DNA of 53,548 nt. Origin: an uncultured Eubacteriales bacterium. Its GTDB lineage: Bacteria; Bacillota; Clostridia; Oscillospirales; Acutalibacteraceae. Positions 33,056 through 41,677 of this stretch are shown here, one piece after another. The stretch lies in assembly GCA_934446475.1 (NCBI GenBank), contig CAKSEH010000012.1, positions 1 to 53,548 of the forward strand, read 5' to 3'. Within the stretch, counting starts at the first letter, position 1. Each line of letters starts with the position of its first letter. A model generated the notes under the pieces. The model was not told where the DNA came from. It made no database searches and saw only the letters and a program-made list of their open reading frames with translations. Position numbers and translations under genes: made by a program.

Positions 33056-34563
33056 ATTTTTTAATACGGGGAATATAGCTTTGTTATATATTTTGGCTTT
33101 GCTTCCCGGATATATAGCTTTATTGATTTTTCGGTCTTCTTTAATAAAGGAAATGCAGCTTTGATTTATATTTAAGCTTTATTGCCCCTTTGGCTCCCTT
33201 CTTTTCAGCGCAGCTGAAACAGAGGTTATTCCCCGTACTCAGGGAAATGTCTGCGGAGCAGACAAAAGGGTGCCCGTTTTCGGAGAAAAAGCTGTCAGAC
33301 AAAACGGCTGACTGAGGGGTATTCTTTCCTTGTGATTTTATATTTTTAAAATTTATATTTAATCTTAAAAATTTAAGTTTCTGCTCTGTTTTTGCTTTAA
33401 AACAACCCCTCCGAGGCGGCAAGCCGCCCCACCGTCTCACTGCGGTTCGGTCACCTCACGGCTCTGACAGTCCCCCGGACTGTCATTCACTACCGTTCGG
33501 CCGCCTTCGGCTACCTTACACAGGGCAGGCTTTTTATGCAATAAAGTTTCACTGTTAAAATAAAGCTTTACTGCCCCTTAGGCTCCCTTCTTTTGGCTTT
33601 GCCAAATAGAGGTTATTCCCCTGATAGGGGAAATGTCTGCGAAGCAACAGGCAAAACTGTTTCCACCTTAGGCTCCCTTCTTTTCAGCGCAGCTGAAACA
33701 GAGGGGGCTGTCCCGTCAGGGACTGAGGGGTATTCTTTCCTTGTGCTTTTATATTTTTTGTTTTTTGAGTTTCATATTCTGTTTTTTTATTTCTCATTCG
33801 AAATTTGCAAACGGAAACGAAAGACATTCTCTTTTCGATATTAAAATTTTTATATTTAATCTTTAATATTTTTGGTTTAGATTGAATTTTTAAGGTTTTG
33901 CAATTTAAGTGTTAATGCTTAATCTTAACATTTAAGTCACATAATTGATTTGAGCCTTTAAACAATCCCTCAGTCATCCGTTCCGTCTGACAGCTCCCTT
34001 TACACAAGGGAGCCTATATATTCAATATAGTTTCACTGTTAAAATAAAGCTTTACTGCCCCTTTGGCTCCCTTCTTTTTGTCGCAAGACAAAACAGAGGG
34101 GAGCTGTCAGCCGTATGGCTGACTGAGGGGTATTCTTTCATTGTGCTTTTATATTTTATATTTTTAAACCTCTTTTAAATTTCTTATTTCCTTATTTAAA
34201 ATTCAAAGGTGAAATAAAAAACGAACTATTTTTAATATTAAAATTTAAATGTTTAATCTTTAACATTTAAGTCACTGTATTGATTTAGGCTTTTTAATAA
34301 TCCCTCAGTCTCGCTGCGCTCGCCATTTCTCACTGCGGTTCGGTCACCTCACGGCTCTGACAGTCCCCCGGACTGTCATTCACTACCGTTCGGCCGCCTA
34401 TCGGCTACCCTTTACACAAGGGAGCCGGATAAGCAATAAAGCTTAAATATAAATCAAAGCCGCATTCCCCGTATTAAAAGAACTGCAAATTTAGTAAAAC
34501 TTTATATCCGGGAATTAAAGCTTAAATATAAATCAAAACTTTATTCCCCGTATTAAAAAAAGA
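33056..34563. mobile_element. Composite repeat element with inverted C-type ends (second copy)
   Basis: This ORF-free block fills the gap between GH31 and the module gene at 34629. C units enter at the left (ATACGGGG at 33064 and a diverged unit at 33144) and leave inverted at the right (CCCCGTAT ending at 34473 and 34553). Between are B (33192-33324), A (33399-33530), B (33581-33670), short B (33671-33735), D (33959-34013), short B (34065-34130) and a D/A hybrid (34299-34426). The left and right termini are similar in inverted orientation, as in the block at 6361-7699. No transposase is visible. Confidence 0.55.
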
Positions 34564-34568
34564 GGAAA

Positions 34569-34594
34569 GTCTGCGATCTCTTAAAATCGCAGAC
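34569..34594 (-). terminator. Terminator-like hairpin after the KYW-module gene
   Basis: GTCTGCGAT (34569-34577) pairs with ATCGCAGAC (34586-34594), a 9-bp stem 35 bp beyond the minus-strand stop codon, followed in that direction by TTTCC then a T run contributed by the neighbouring C repeat. Confidence 0.75.
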
Positions 34595-34628
34595 CGCCCT
34601 CATTTAAAACACAGATTAAATTTAAAAT

Positions 34629-35702
34629 TTACTCTTCTTTTTCCTCTGTTTTTTCTTCGGTCGTATCCGAAGGCTTAACCTCGCCGCCGTCGGCAGGGGG
34701 AACAGCCTTAGCCTTTTTCTTTTTAACAACAATTACCGTAACAACGGCTGCGGCGGCAACAATTACCACTGCTGCGCCTATTATTACCCAGTAAAGTGTT
34801 TTGCCTGTTGAATTCTTCGGTGCATCGGGGTTTTTCTTGTTTCCCTCGCCCGAAGCTTTGCTTACATCCTCGGTGGTATCTACCGTATCGGAAAGCTCTC
34901 CGAAATCATAATCGGGAGACTCTCTCTTAGGAAGATTTGTAAGGTCATAGAGAAGCTTACCGTCAAGGTCATAAACCTTTTTGGTTTCATCGTTATGTAT
35001 GACTACCTGGATGTCATCAACATCCATAGAAGCGCCTTCTTTTGTGACTTCAACGCCTACCGAATAGTATCTTGTGGGGTTTTCCGAGGTGGAAGCAACA
35101 ACGGGTTTATTGTTTATAGAAAGCCTTATATTCCATTCCTCGGGATTTTCCTCGTCGGCAGCCCAGATTTCCTGAGCACCTCTGTCGCCGTTATGGCCGA
35201 CTCTGAGTGTGCTTCCGCCCTCTTCTTTATTATCCGCATTGAAATACTCTTCAAGGTAAACCTGTAAGTGAGGCTGCTCGCCACGCCATTTGTAAAGAAT
35301 GCCGGGTGTTGAGCCTACTGCAAGTTTTTCAAGTTTGAATTTAGGAGTAACTATTCCCGCATAGTCCCTCGGGGCATCGATATGGGCATAAGTGTTGCCG
35401 TCCGAATCTTTCTTTATCTGGGCAATATCTCTTATTTTTCTTATTGTATCGGTATTGGTGTAACGCATTGTCCAATACTCAAAGCCTTTGTTGAAATCAA
35501 AATTCGGGAAACCGTCGCCCGGTATGCAGGCGTGATAATAGGTGTAAAACGGAATGGGGGGCTTGATACCGTCCTCATAAGTTCCGTAACCGTCCACCGC
35601 AAAGCCGGGAACGGCAGATGCGCATATTGCCGAGCCGGCGGCTATGATAAGCGAAGCCGCACAGGCAACTATGCTTTTTATAACTTTGTTTGTAAATTTC
35701 AT
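34629..35702 (-). CDS. Membrane-anchored single KYW-module protein (paralogue 2)
   Basis: A 357-residue paralogue of the product at 26149-27078 with the same layout. It has a signal peptide (to about ICASA), YGTYEDGI, one CBM-like module starting NFDFNKGFEYW and closing with MDVDDIQVV, then the DLDGKLLYDL segment. A Ser/Asp/Lys linker, a C-terminal transmembrane helix (about 302-325, VIIGAAVVIVAAAAVV) and an acidic cytoplasmic tail after KKKKAK follow. It lies 14 nt after the beta-helix lipoprotein gene, the same spacing as in the first pair, so the two pairs are duplicates in inverted orientation. The exposed module presumably binds carbohydrate or the partner lipoprotein. Confidence 0.8.
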   Translation of the reverse strand: MKFTNKVIKSIVACAASLIIAAGSAICASAVPGFAVDGYGTYEDGIKPPIPFYTYYHACIPGDGFPNFDFNKGFEYWTMRYTNTDTIRKIRDIAQIKKDSDGNTYAHIDAPRDYAGIVTPKFKLEKLAVGSTPGILYKWRGEQPHLQVYLEEYFNADNKEEGGSTLRVGHNGDRGAQEIWAADEENPEEWNIRLSINNKPVVASTSENPTRYYSVGVEVTKEGASMDVDDIQVVIHNDETKKVYDLDGKLLYDLTNLPKRESPDYDFGELSDTVDTTEDVSKASGEGNKKNPDAPKNSTGKTLYWVIIGAAVVIVAAAAVVTVIVVKKKKAKAVPPADGGEVKPSDTTEEKTEEKEE

Positions 35703-35716
35703 TTTAACCGCTCCTC

Positions 35717-38137
35717 TCAGTAGGTCGCTTTAACAGGTCCGTTGCAGCCTGCGCCTACGCTTACGGTTGCTCCGTTGCTCTCGGAACTGTCTCTTACTAT
35801 ATTTTTGCCCTGATCGTATCCGCAAGGTATAGGAGTTGCACAGTCCTTAAATGTATTGTTTTCAAAGAGGTTGCCGGTCATCCAGTTGCCTGCCCAGTTA
35901 ACAGAATTGGTCATTCCGTCAACTCCTCTGGTGCCGTCAGAGCCCGAAACGGGATTTCCGAGCTGTATGCCCTGTGCACCCTGACCCTTCCAGGAAGCAG
36001 AAGTATAATCCCTGATATCCTTAAAGTCGTTCTTTCTGTAGGTCGTGCCGAAAGTATACTCTCCGGGTATCGGTCCCGAACCCTTTTGCCTTACGACACA
36101 GAAGAATCTTACGCCTACGCCGCAGTTCTCGATTGCATTGCGGTCAAACGAAGACCAGGCTATAACGGCTCTGGCATCGTCTGTATTATAGTAAGCGGTG
36201 CTGCATATACCGATAGGCATATTCTTCATTATGTTCTTATTATATGTAAGGTTATGAGCGCTGCCGTAAACCTGAATGCCGCAGGTTGAACCTGTTTCCT
36301 GCTGATAGTTTGTGTAGCCGTCTATTGAATTTTCGCAGGCATAGACATTCAAAAACGCATTGTTTACGGTTATGTGGCTGGATGAGTCGGGAATTATATC
36401 CCACGGTCTGTCTATAGTCACGGTGTCGCCCTTGCGGACCTTTGCTATTCTGTACTGCGACCTTCCTTTTCCGCCTGTAACCGAAATTACGCAGCCCGTG
36501 GTTATCTGGTTTTTATCACTCTTTGCAAGTGTTACGGAGTTTTCGTCAGCCGAAACTGCCGTACCGTCATACTTATAGCCTAAGTTTTCAAGAAGTATCG
36601 ATTCTCCTGCGTTTGCGTTCGGGATACCTACACGGAGCATATCGTTATGGCTTATATAAAGATTTGTTCCGTGACCCTGAACTACTATGGATCTGCCGGC
36701 GGTGTAGTCGCCGTCCTTAAATTCGCCGGACTCATCGGTAAGAGCGTCCTTACCGGTTATTTTATTGTTGCTCACGTCAAGACCTTCAATATGGGTGAGC
36801 ATAGTAGCGTCCTGACCGTAATATATTCCTACATAAAGATTTGATAAAAGTTCGTTGCCGGTTATGGTTACCTTATGGCAGTTATAAACGTTGGCTATCG
36901 CAAAGGCATCGAACTTGTTGTTTTCTATTCTTACGCCGAATGTTCCCGAAACATTTATGGGCATATTATACGATCTTGACTTTGCCGTTACCCACTGATT
37001 GAAAACATTATCGTGGATATATACGTTGTAGTGGCCGATGTCTATAAGATCGCCCTTGAAAGAAATAAACCAGGATTTGCATTTTCCCTTGGTGCGCTTC
37101 TGTTCAAAGCAAATTCCCGTTATCTCAACAGGACCCGTTTCAAATGATATAACAGCGCCTTCTATATTGTAGCCGCCGTAAACAATTGTTTTGTCCGGGC
37201 CTGCACCTTCAAGCTTTATACCCTTGCTTACGGTTATAGATTTTGTAATAAGATAAGCACCTGCGGGGAGATATACGGTGTCGCCGTTTTCGGCTGCGTC
37301 TATCGCCTTTTCGATAGCTTCGGTATCGTCGTTCTTTCTCGATGCCGGATCGGCGCCGTAATCCTTGACATTTATTTTTTTACCGCCAAACTTAACGGCA
37401 GTCTCCGAAACATATTCAAGTTTCTGCGTGCTCTCGGCAAAGCCTAAATCTCCGCCGTGACCGTTATGTACGGCAACCTTGTATTTCTTTCCTGCGGTAA
37501 GGCCCTTTGGAACGGTTATCGTAACCTTTCCCGGGTCTGCAAAGGTCGTCTGTGCTTCGCAGTACTGCTTGCCGTCTTCGGTCTCAAGGAAAACGTGAGA
37601 AGTATCGCCGTTATCGGTGGTAAGGTTCTCACCGTATATTGAAAGGCTCTCACCCTCCGTAAGCTTTGTCAGTCCTATATTCCAGACAGCCGGCTTGTTT
37701 ACATACTTAACGTTGCTTGTTCCTGCCGAAGTCTCCGCATATACGGCATAAACACCGTATTCAAGGCTCTCGTCTATAAGAACGGACATATAGTTATCGT
37801 CCGCAACGGTGAATTTCGCTTCGTGGGCTTTACCGTTATCCTTTGACGACTGGGAATAAACATATACCTTCATTCCCGAAGCCGAAAAGCCTTCGCCCGA
37901 AACAACAACGCTGTCTCCGGGGTAAGCCTGTTTCGTTATCTCGGCGAGCACAGGCGCTCCGCTTGCCTGCTTTACATCGGGCGCTTTGAAAACATCGCCC
38001 ACAGCCGAGGGTTTGCCGGACTTAAGGGAGGTATCGACCTTAACCTTTCCGCCGGAAACGGTTTTATCTCCGCCGCCGCAGGCCGCTAATGACACTGCAA
38101 AAACAACGCAGAGAAGTACGCTGAGTAATTTCTTCAT
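35717..38137 (-). CDS. Lipoprotein: IPT/TIG-like domains plus beta-helix (paralogue 2)
   Basis: An 806-residue lipoprotein: signal peptide with lipobox LAAC (residues 17-20), two IPT/TIG-like domains (about 55-250; AYPGDSVVVSGEGF, LSIYGENLTT, AVHNGHGGDLGF), then a pectate-lyase-3-like segment (INVKDYGADPASRKNDDTEA, PAGAYLITKSI) and a long parallel beta-helix. It aligns end to end with the product at 23789-26134 and with the first half of 46732-51735, which shares HNGHGGD and QYR-type motifs. Catalytic residues are not identified, and it may be a lyase or a binding protein. Its promoter carries the shared 21-bp direct repeat. Confidence 0.88.
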   Translation of the reverse strand: MKKLLSVLLCVVFAVSLAACGGGDKTVSGGKVKVDTSLKSGKPSAVGDVFKAPDVKQASGAPVLAEITKQAYPGDSVVVSGEGFSASGMKVYVYSQSSKDNGKAHEAKFTVADDNYMSVLIDESLEYGVYAVYAETSAGTSNVKYVNKPAVWNIGLTKLTEGESLSIYGENLTTDNGDTSHVFLETEDGKQYCEAQTTFADPGKVTITVPKGLTAGKKYKVAVHNGHGGDLGFAESTQKLEYVSETAVKFGGKKINVKDYGADPASRKNDDTEAIEKAIDAAENGDTVYLPAGAYLITKSITVSKGIKLEGAGPDKTIVYGGYNIEGAVISFETGPVEITGICFEQKRTKGKCKSWFISFKGDLIDIGHYNVYIHDNVFNQWVTAKSRSYNMPINVSGTFGVRIENNKFDAFAIANVYNCHKVTITGNELLSNLYVGIYYGQDATMLTHIEGLDVSNNKITGKDALTDESGEFKDGDYTAGRSIVVQGHGTNLYISHNDMLRVGIPNANAGESILLENLGYKYDGTAVSADENSVTLAKSDKNQITTGCVISVTGGKGRSQYRIAKVRKGDTVTIDRPWDIIPDSSSHITVNNAFLNVYACENSIDGYTNYQQETGSTCGIQVYGSAHNLTYNKNIMKNMPIGICSTAYYNTDDARAVIAWSSFDRNAIENCGVGVRFFCVVRQKGSGPIPGEYTFGTTYRKNDFKDIRDYTSASWKGQGAQGIQLGNPVSGSDGTRGVDGMTNSVNWAGNWMTGNLFENNTFKDCATPIPCGYDQGKNIVRDSSESNGATVSVGAGCNGPVKATY

Positions 38138-38170
38138 TTCTATCGCTCCTTAGAGTTTCTCGGTTATTTC

Positions 38171-38235
38171 ATCATATCACATTGTATCTGAAATTTATAC
38201 AAAAATATTGACTTCCGTTTGCACGATTTTGACTT
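38171..38235 (-). promoter_or_regulatory. Promoter with 21-bp-period direct repeat (beta-helix paralogue 2)
   Basis: Read on the plus strand, TTGACTT occurs at 38208-38214 and 38229-38235, exactly 21 bp apart. The minus-strand -10 box TATGAT (38171-38176) is 30 bp from the nearer AAGTCAAT. The -35 position (TATAAA) is non-consensus. The same layout with the same 30-bp distance occurs at 51833-51897. Direct repeats two helical turns apart suit an AraC-type activator. Confidence 0.65.
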
Positions 38236-38309
38236 TTTGTACAGGCTGACGCCGAGCGGGGAACTTGATTGTTATGGAGTGATTCTTGTACCTACTTGCG
38301 GCAAAAGGA

Positions 38310-38566
38310 AAGAATACCCCTCAGTCAGCCATACGGCTGACAGCTCCCCTCTGTTTCAGCTATGCTGAAAAGAAGGGAGCCTTTGGTGGAAGAGGTTTTG
38401 CCGACTGCCTCACAGACATTTCCCATAATAGGGGAATAACCTCTGTTTCAGCTTACGCTGAAAAGAAGGGGACCTATGGCGAAAACAGGTCTGCCTGATT
38501 TTTTACAGTAATTTTCCTCCCAAAAAACAATCTCCTGTTCCGGTTTACACCAAAAGAAGGTGGCCT
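38310..38566 (-). repeat. Interspersed repeat cluster: B, degenerate B, E
   Basis: The gap contains B in minus orientation (about 38313-38382), a degenerate B (38383-38472) and element E (about 38474-38566; CTATGGCGAAAACAGG to CACCAAAAGAAGG). From here to the window end all repeats are inverted relative to those at 1-34,430. The rest (38567-38692) is AT-rich with no recognised signal. Confidence 0.8.
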
Positions 38567-38692
38567 GAGGCAAAAACGGTTAAGTCTTATATGACATAAC
38601 AAAAAACGCTTTGTATAAAAATGCTCCCTTATATAAAGGAAGCCGAAAAGATTGACTGTTTTTCATTTTTTATTTTATTTCAAAACAGGGTT

Positions 38693-39697
38693 CTATTTCT
38701 TCATTCCGCCGCAGAGGTCAATCTCTTTCATAACAAGCCGGAATGTTTTCACGGCGTCCTCAGCGTCGACAACACCCTTTTTGCCGCCTATCATAACTTC
38801 GTCTATAAAGTATGCAAGTTCAAGATAATATCCTTCTGCTTCGGTTAAGTTGGCATTGTTTTTCATAGTTGTCGTCCACTTAACCTCTATGTCGGGTACA
38901 TAGGGTTCACCGTCTTCGGGATAGACCGTTAAAACGCCGTCTTTATAAACAAATGCGGCATTTTCTGCCATAACCTGGAAATCGGCGGTAAAGGGATAAC
39001 TTTCGGGCAGATCCCAACCGCTCTCTGCGCTTATAACGGCGTCCCCGAACTCATAGGTCGAAAAGATATGGGAAATAACGCCCTGCGAATTTCTTGAGGC
39101 GGTACTTCTCACCTTTTCAGGCTCGCTGCCCATAAGATAACGGATATAATCAACATCGTGTATATGCATATCAAGCGCCACGGTTCCGCTCTTTTTATAG
39201 TCGGTTATAGCGGGCGACCACGAGGGATATCCCGAAAATCTCCAGAATGTTCCGGATTTAACCTTGCCGAACTTTCCCGAATCTATCTGCTTTTTAACAT
39301 AGGCATATTCCTTAAAGAAACGCACTGCGTGCGCCACCTGCAGTTCTACTCCCGTTCGCTTCTTTGTTTCAAGTATAATTTCCGCTTCCTCCGGTTTAAG
39401 ACAAACAGGCTTTTCAAGCAGCACCTTTATACCCTTTTCCATTGCGGCGACCGCATATTTGCAGTGCAAAAATGTGGGGAGACATATATCAACCATATCG
39501 GGCTTTTCATTTTCAAGAAGCTCGTCTATCGACAGATATCCGGTAAAATCATATCCCAAAACTTCTTTTGCGGCTTTAAAGCGCTCGGCGTTGCCCTCTG
39601 CTATTGCGACTATTCTTACTCTGTCTTTCATTTCTGCGTAGCAGTAAAGATGGGTTATTCCCATTGCCCCGCAGCCTATAAGTGCTATATTAAACAT
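38693..39697 (-). CDS. Gfo/Idh/MocA family NAD(P)-dependent oxidoreductase
   Basis: A 334-residue two-domain dehydrogenase. The Rossmann domain (about 1-120) has GCGAMGITHL at residues 8-17 and the family's EKPVCL motif with the catalytic-type lysine (about 95-100). The alpha/beta domain contains DMHIHDVDYIRYLMG (about 175-189), with the His/Asp expected near the sugar. Family members oxidise sugars, inositols and glycosides at C2, C3 or other positions. It follows the TIM-barrel gene at 39765 by 67 nt and is probably co-transcribed with it; the pair suggests oxidation plus isomerisation or lyase chemistry on one sugar. Substrate unknown. Confidence 0.9.
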   Translation of the reverse strand: MFNIALIGCGAMGITHLYCYAEMKDRVRIVAIAEGNAERFKAAKEVLGYDFTGYLSIDELLENEKPDMVDICLPTFLHCKYAVAAMEKGIKVLLEKPVCLKPEEAEIILETKKRTGVELQVAHAVRFFKEYAYVKKQIDSGKFGKVKSGTFWRFSGYPSWSPAITDYKKSGTVALDMHIHDVDYIRYLMGSEPEKVRSTASRNSQGVISHIFSTYEFGDAVISAESGWDLPESYPFTADFQVMAENAAFVYKDGVLTVYPEDGEPYVPDIEVKWTTTMKNNANLTEAEGYYLELAYFIDEVMIGGKKGVVDAEDAVKTFRLVMKEIDLCGGMKK

Positions 39698-39717
39698 TCT
39701 TCGCCCTCCTATGGCCT

Positions 39718-39756
39718 AACGCTCCTTTGCACAGCTTTCAAGCAAAGCACAGCGTT
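39718..39756 (-). promoter_or_regulatory. Hairpin between the isomerase-like and oxidoreductase genes
   Basis: Two nested inverted repeats, AACGCT/AGCGTT and CTTTGC/GCAAAG, form a hairpin in the 67-nt gap just before the TAGGAGGG ribosome-binding site. It could tune relative expression or processing of the two-gene mRNA. No T tract is present, so it is not a typical terminator. Confidence 0.4.
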
Positions 39757-39764
39757 GCTCCGGT

Positions 39765-40607
39765 TTAAATTCTGTCAAAAAGTTCCTTTAAGTATTTTGC
39801 GGATTCCAAAACTTCTGCAAACATATCGTCTTTAGGCGGACACACTTCGATTATTACGGCGCCGTCGTATCCTGCGTTTTTCATAACCTTAAGCGCCTCT
39901 TCATTTTTAAGATAGCCTTTGCCCAAAGCAACACTGTCATAATAAGTGCCTTCTCTGAGGAAAAGACCCTCTTTATCGGACTTAACAAGGTCCTTTAAAT
40001 GAATATGAACCGTGCGGTTTGCAAAGAGTTTTGCGCCCTCAAGTTCATCGATAAGCGAAAGGCCGAAATTTCCGCTGTCGTAATTGAACATAAGGTCGGG
40101 ATTGTTTGTAAGGAGCCAACCGATATCGTCGAATGTAGAATAAGGATACAAAAGGGTTGAATAGTCTTCTATCGTGGGGGTAAGACTAAGTTCCTTTGCA
40201 TAAGAAACAAGCTCCGGCATCACCCTCCTGACTTGCGCCTTGAACTGCTCTTTTATAGAATAATCTTCCTCATCAACCGGACAAAAGACTATCATAAAGT
40301 TCGGCGCTCCCGCCCTTTTTGCAAGACGCATAGCGGCTTTCATCTCCTGAACGCCCTTATCTACCGACTCATTGCTCGTATAATCGCACCTTACTGCGTG
40401 GTGAGCCGAGGTTATATGTGCACCGCATTTTTTTAGGTTTTCGCTCAAGGTTTCCGGGACAAATTCTCCTCTGAGAAGATACGGACAGGATAGGTCTATT
40501 GCGGTTATTCCGTGCTCAACGCCTATCTTTACGGCATCATAAACATCTTTAAAGCCGTATTTTTCCATATCATACATATAATCGCATAAAAATGCGCCGA
40601 TTTCCAT
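39765..40607 (-). CDS. Sugar phosphate isomerase/epimerase-like TIM barrel
   Basis: A 280-residue xylose isomerase-like TIM-barrel protein with candidate metal-site segments TSAHHAVR, MIVFCPVDE, PTIEDYS, NYDSGNFG, HIHLKDL and VIIEVCPP. It is the third such protein in the window and differs clearly from the others. It is first in a two-gene unit with a Gfo/Idh/MocA oxidoreductase, a pairing known from pathways that oxidise a glycoside or inositol and then isomerise or cleave it. AGGAAGTG precedes the ATG. A palindrome GTAAATATTTAC (40634-40645) lies just upstream. Confidence 0.85.
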   Translation of the reverse strand: MEIGAFLCDYMYDMEKYGFKDVYDAVKIGVEHGITAIDLSCPYLLRGEFVPETLSENLKKCGAHITSAHHAVRCDYTSNESVDKGVQEMKAAMRLAKRAGAPNFMIVFCPVDEEDYSIKEQFKAQVRRVMPELVSYAKELSLTPTIEDYSTLLYPYSTFDDIGWLLTNNPDLMFNYDSGNFGLSLIDELEGAKLFANRTVHIHLKDLVKSDKEGLFLREGTYYDSVALGKGYLKNEEALKVMKNAGYDGAVIIEVCPPKDDMFAEVLESAKYLKELFDRI

Positions 40608-40659
40608 AAATGTTCACTTCCTGAAAAGTATTGGTAAATATTTACATTTTGTTGTTTAA

Positions 40660-41605
40660 AGAATACCCCTCAGTCTCGCTTTGCTCGCCGGCTCCCCTCT
40701 ATTTCAGCTACGCTGAAAAGAAGGGAGCCTATGGCGAAGACAGGTTCGCCTGATTTTTCACAGGAATTTTCCTCTCAAAAATCAATCTCCTATTTCGGTT
40801 TACACCAAAAGAAGGGAGCCTGAGCGGCAATAAAGCTTTATTTTAACAGTAAAACTCTACTGAATTTGTCGGCTCCCTTGTGTAAAGGGTAGCCGAAGGC
40901 GGCTTAAGCGGCAGTGAATGACAGTCCGGGGGACTGTCAGAGCCGTGAGGTGACCGAGCCGCAGCGAGATGGTGGCAAATGTTTAGTGTAAAGCTTATTG
41001 AAAAGGATGCCTGCCCTGTGTAAGGGGAGGTGGGGCGGCTTGCCGCCTCGGAGGGGTTGTTTTTAAAAATTTAAAGCAGTAAGCTTGAATTTTTAAAACT
41101 AAACATCAAATTTTAATATCAAAAATTTTTTGTTTCCGTTTGTAAATTTGAAATAAGAAACTCAAAAAAATCAACATAAGTAACTTAAAAGATAAAAAAT
41201 ATAAATTCACAAGGAATAAATACCCCTCAGTCTCGCTTTGCTCGCCAGCTCCCCTCTATTTCAGCTACGCTGAAAAGAAGGGAGCCTTTTGTCTGCTCCG
41301 CAGACATTCTTCTGTGTAAGGAAAATATCTTCTGTTAGGCAAAAGCGAAAGAAGGGAGCCTATGGCGAAAACAGGTTCGCCTGATTTTTCACAGGAATTT
41401 TCCTCTCAAAAATCAATCTCCTATTTCGATTTACACCAAAAGAAGGGAGCCTTTTGTCTGCTCCGCAGACATTTCCCTGAGCACGGGGAATAACCTCTAT
41501 AAAAAGAAGGGAGCCTATCGGCAAAGAAAAGTTTTATTGCTTAATGCGGATAATACCTCTCGGTTCCTAACTGCACGGCTCCCCTCTGTAAAAAGAGGGG
41601 AGCCG
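40660..41605 (-). repeat. Interspersed repeat cluster: B, E, A, B, E, B
   Basis: A 1-kb gene-free gap. In minus orientation are a short B (about 40665-40728), E (40729-40822), A with internal divergence (40871-41064), B (41222-41290), E (41360-41452) and B (41453-41510). A perfect hairpin CGGCTCCCCTC/GAGGGGAGCCG (41578-41604) is a collapsed B. The two E copies are nearly identical over about 95 bp. The segment 41606-41677 before the next gene is AT-rich and has no clear terminator. Confidence 0.82.
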
Positions 41606-41677
41606 AAAGCGTTAACCGTCTTTTTTAAGCCTTTTCTGAGATTTTTAAGATATTTTAAGAACTTTTAACTTTAAGAT

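Noticed and set aside
35717..38137. Active pectate lyase
   Set aside because: The fold start matches pectate-lyase-3-like sequences, but no catalytic Asp/Arg arrangement can be identified by eye, so only beta-helix architecture is claimed.
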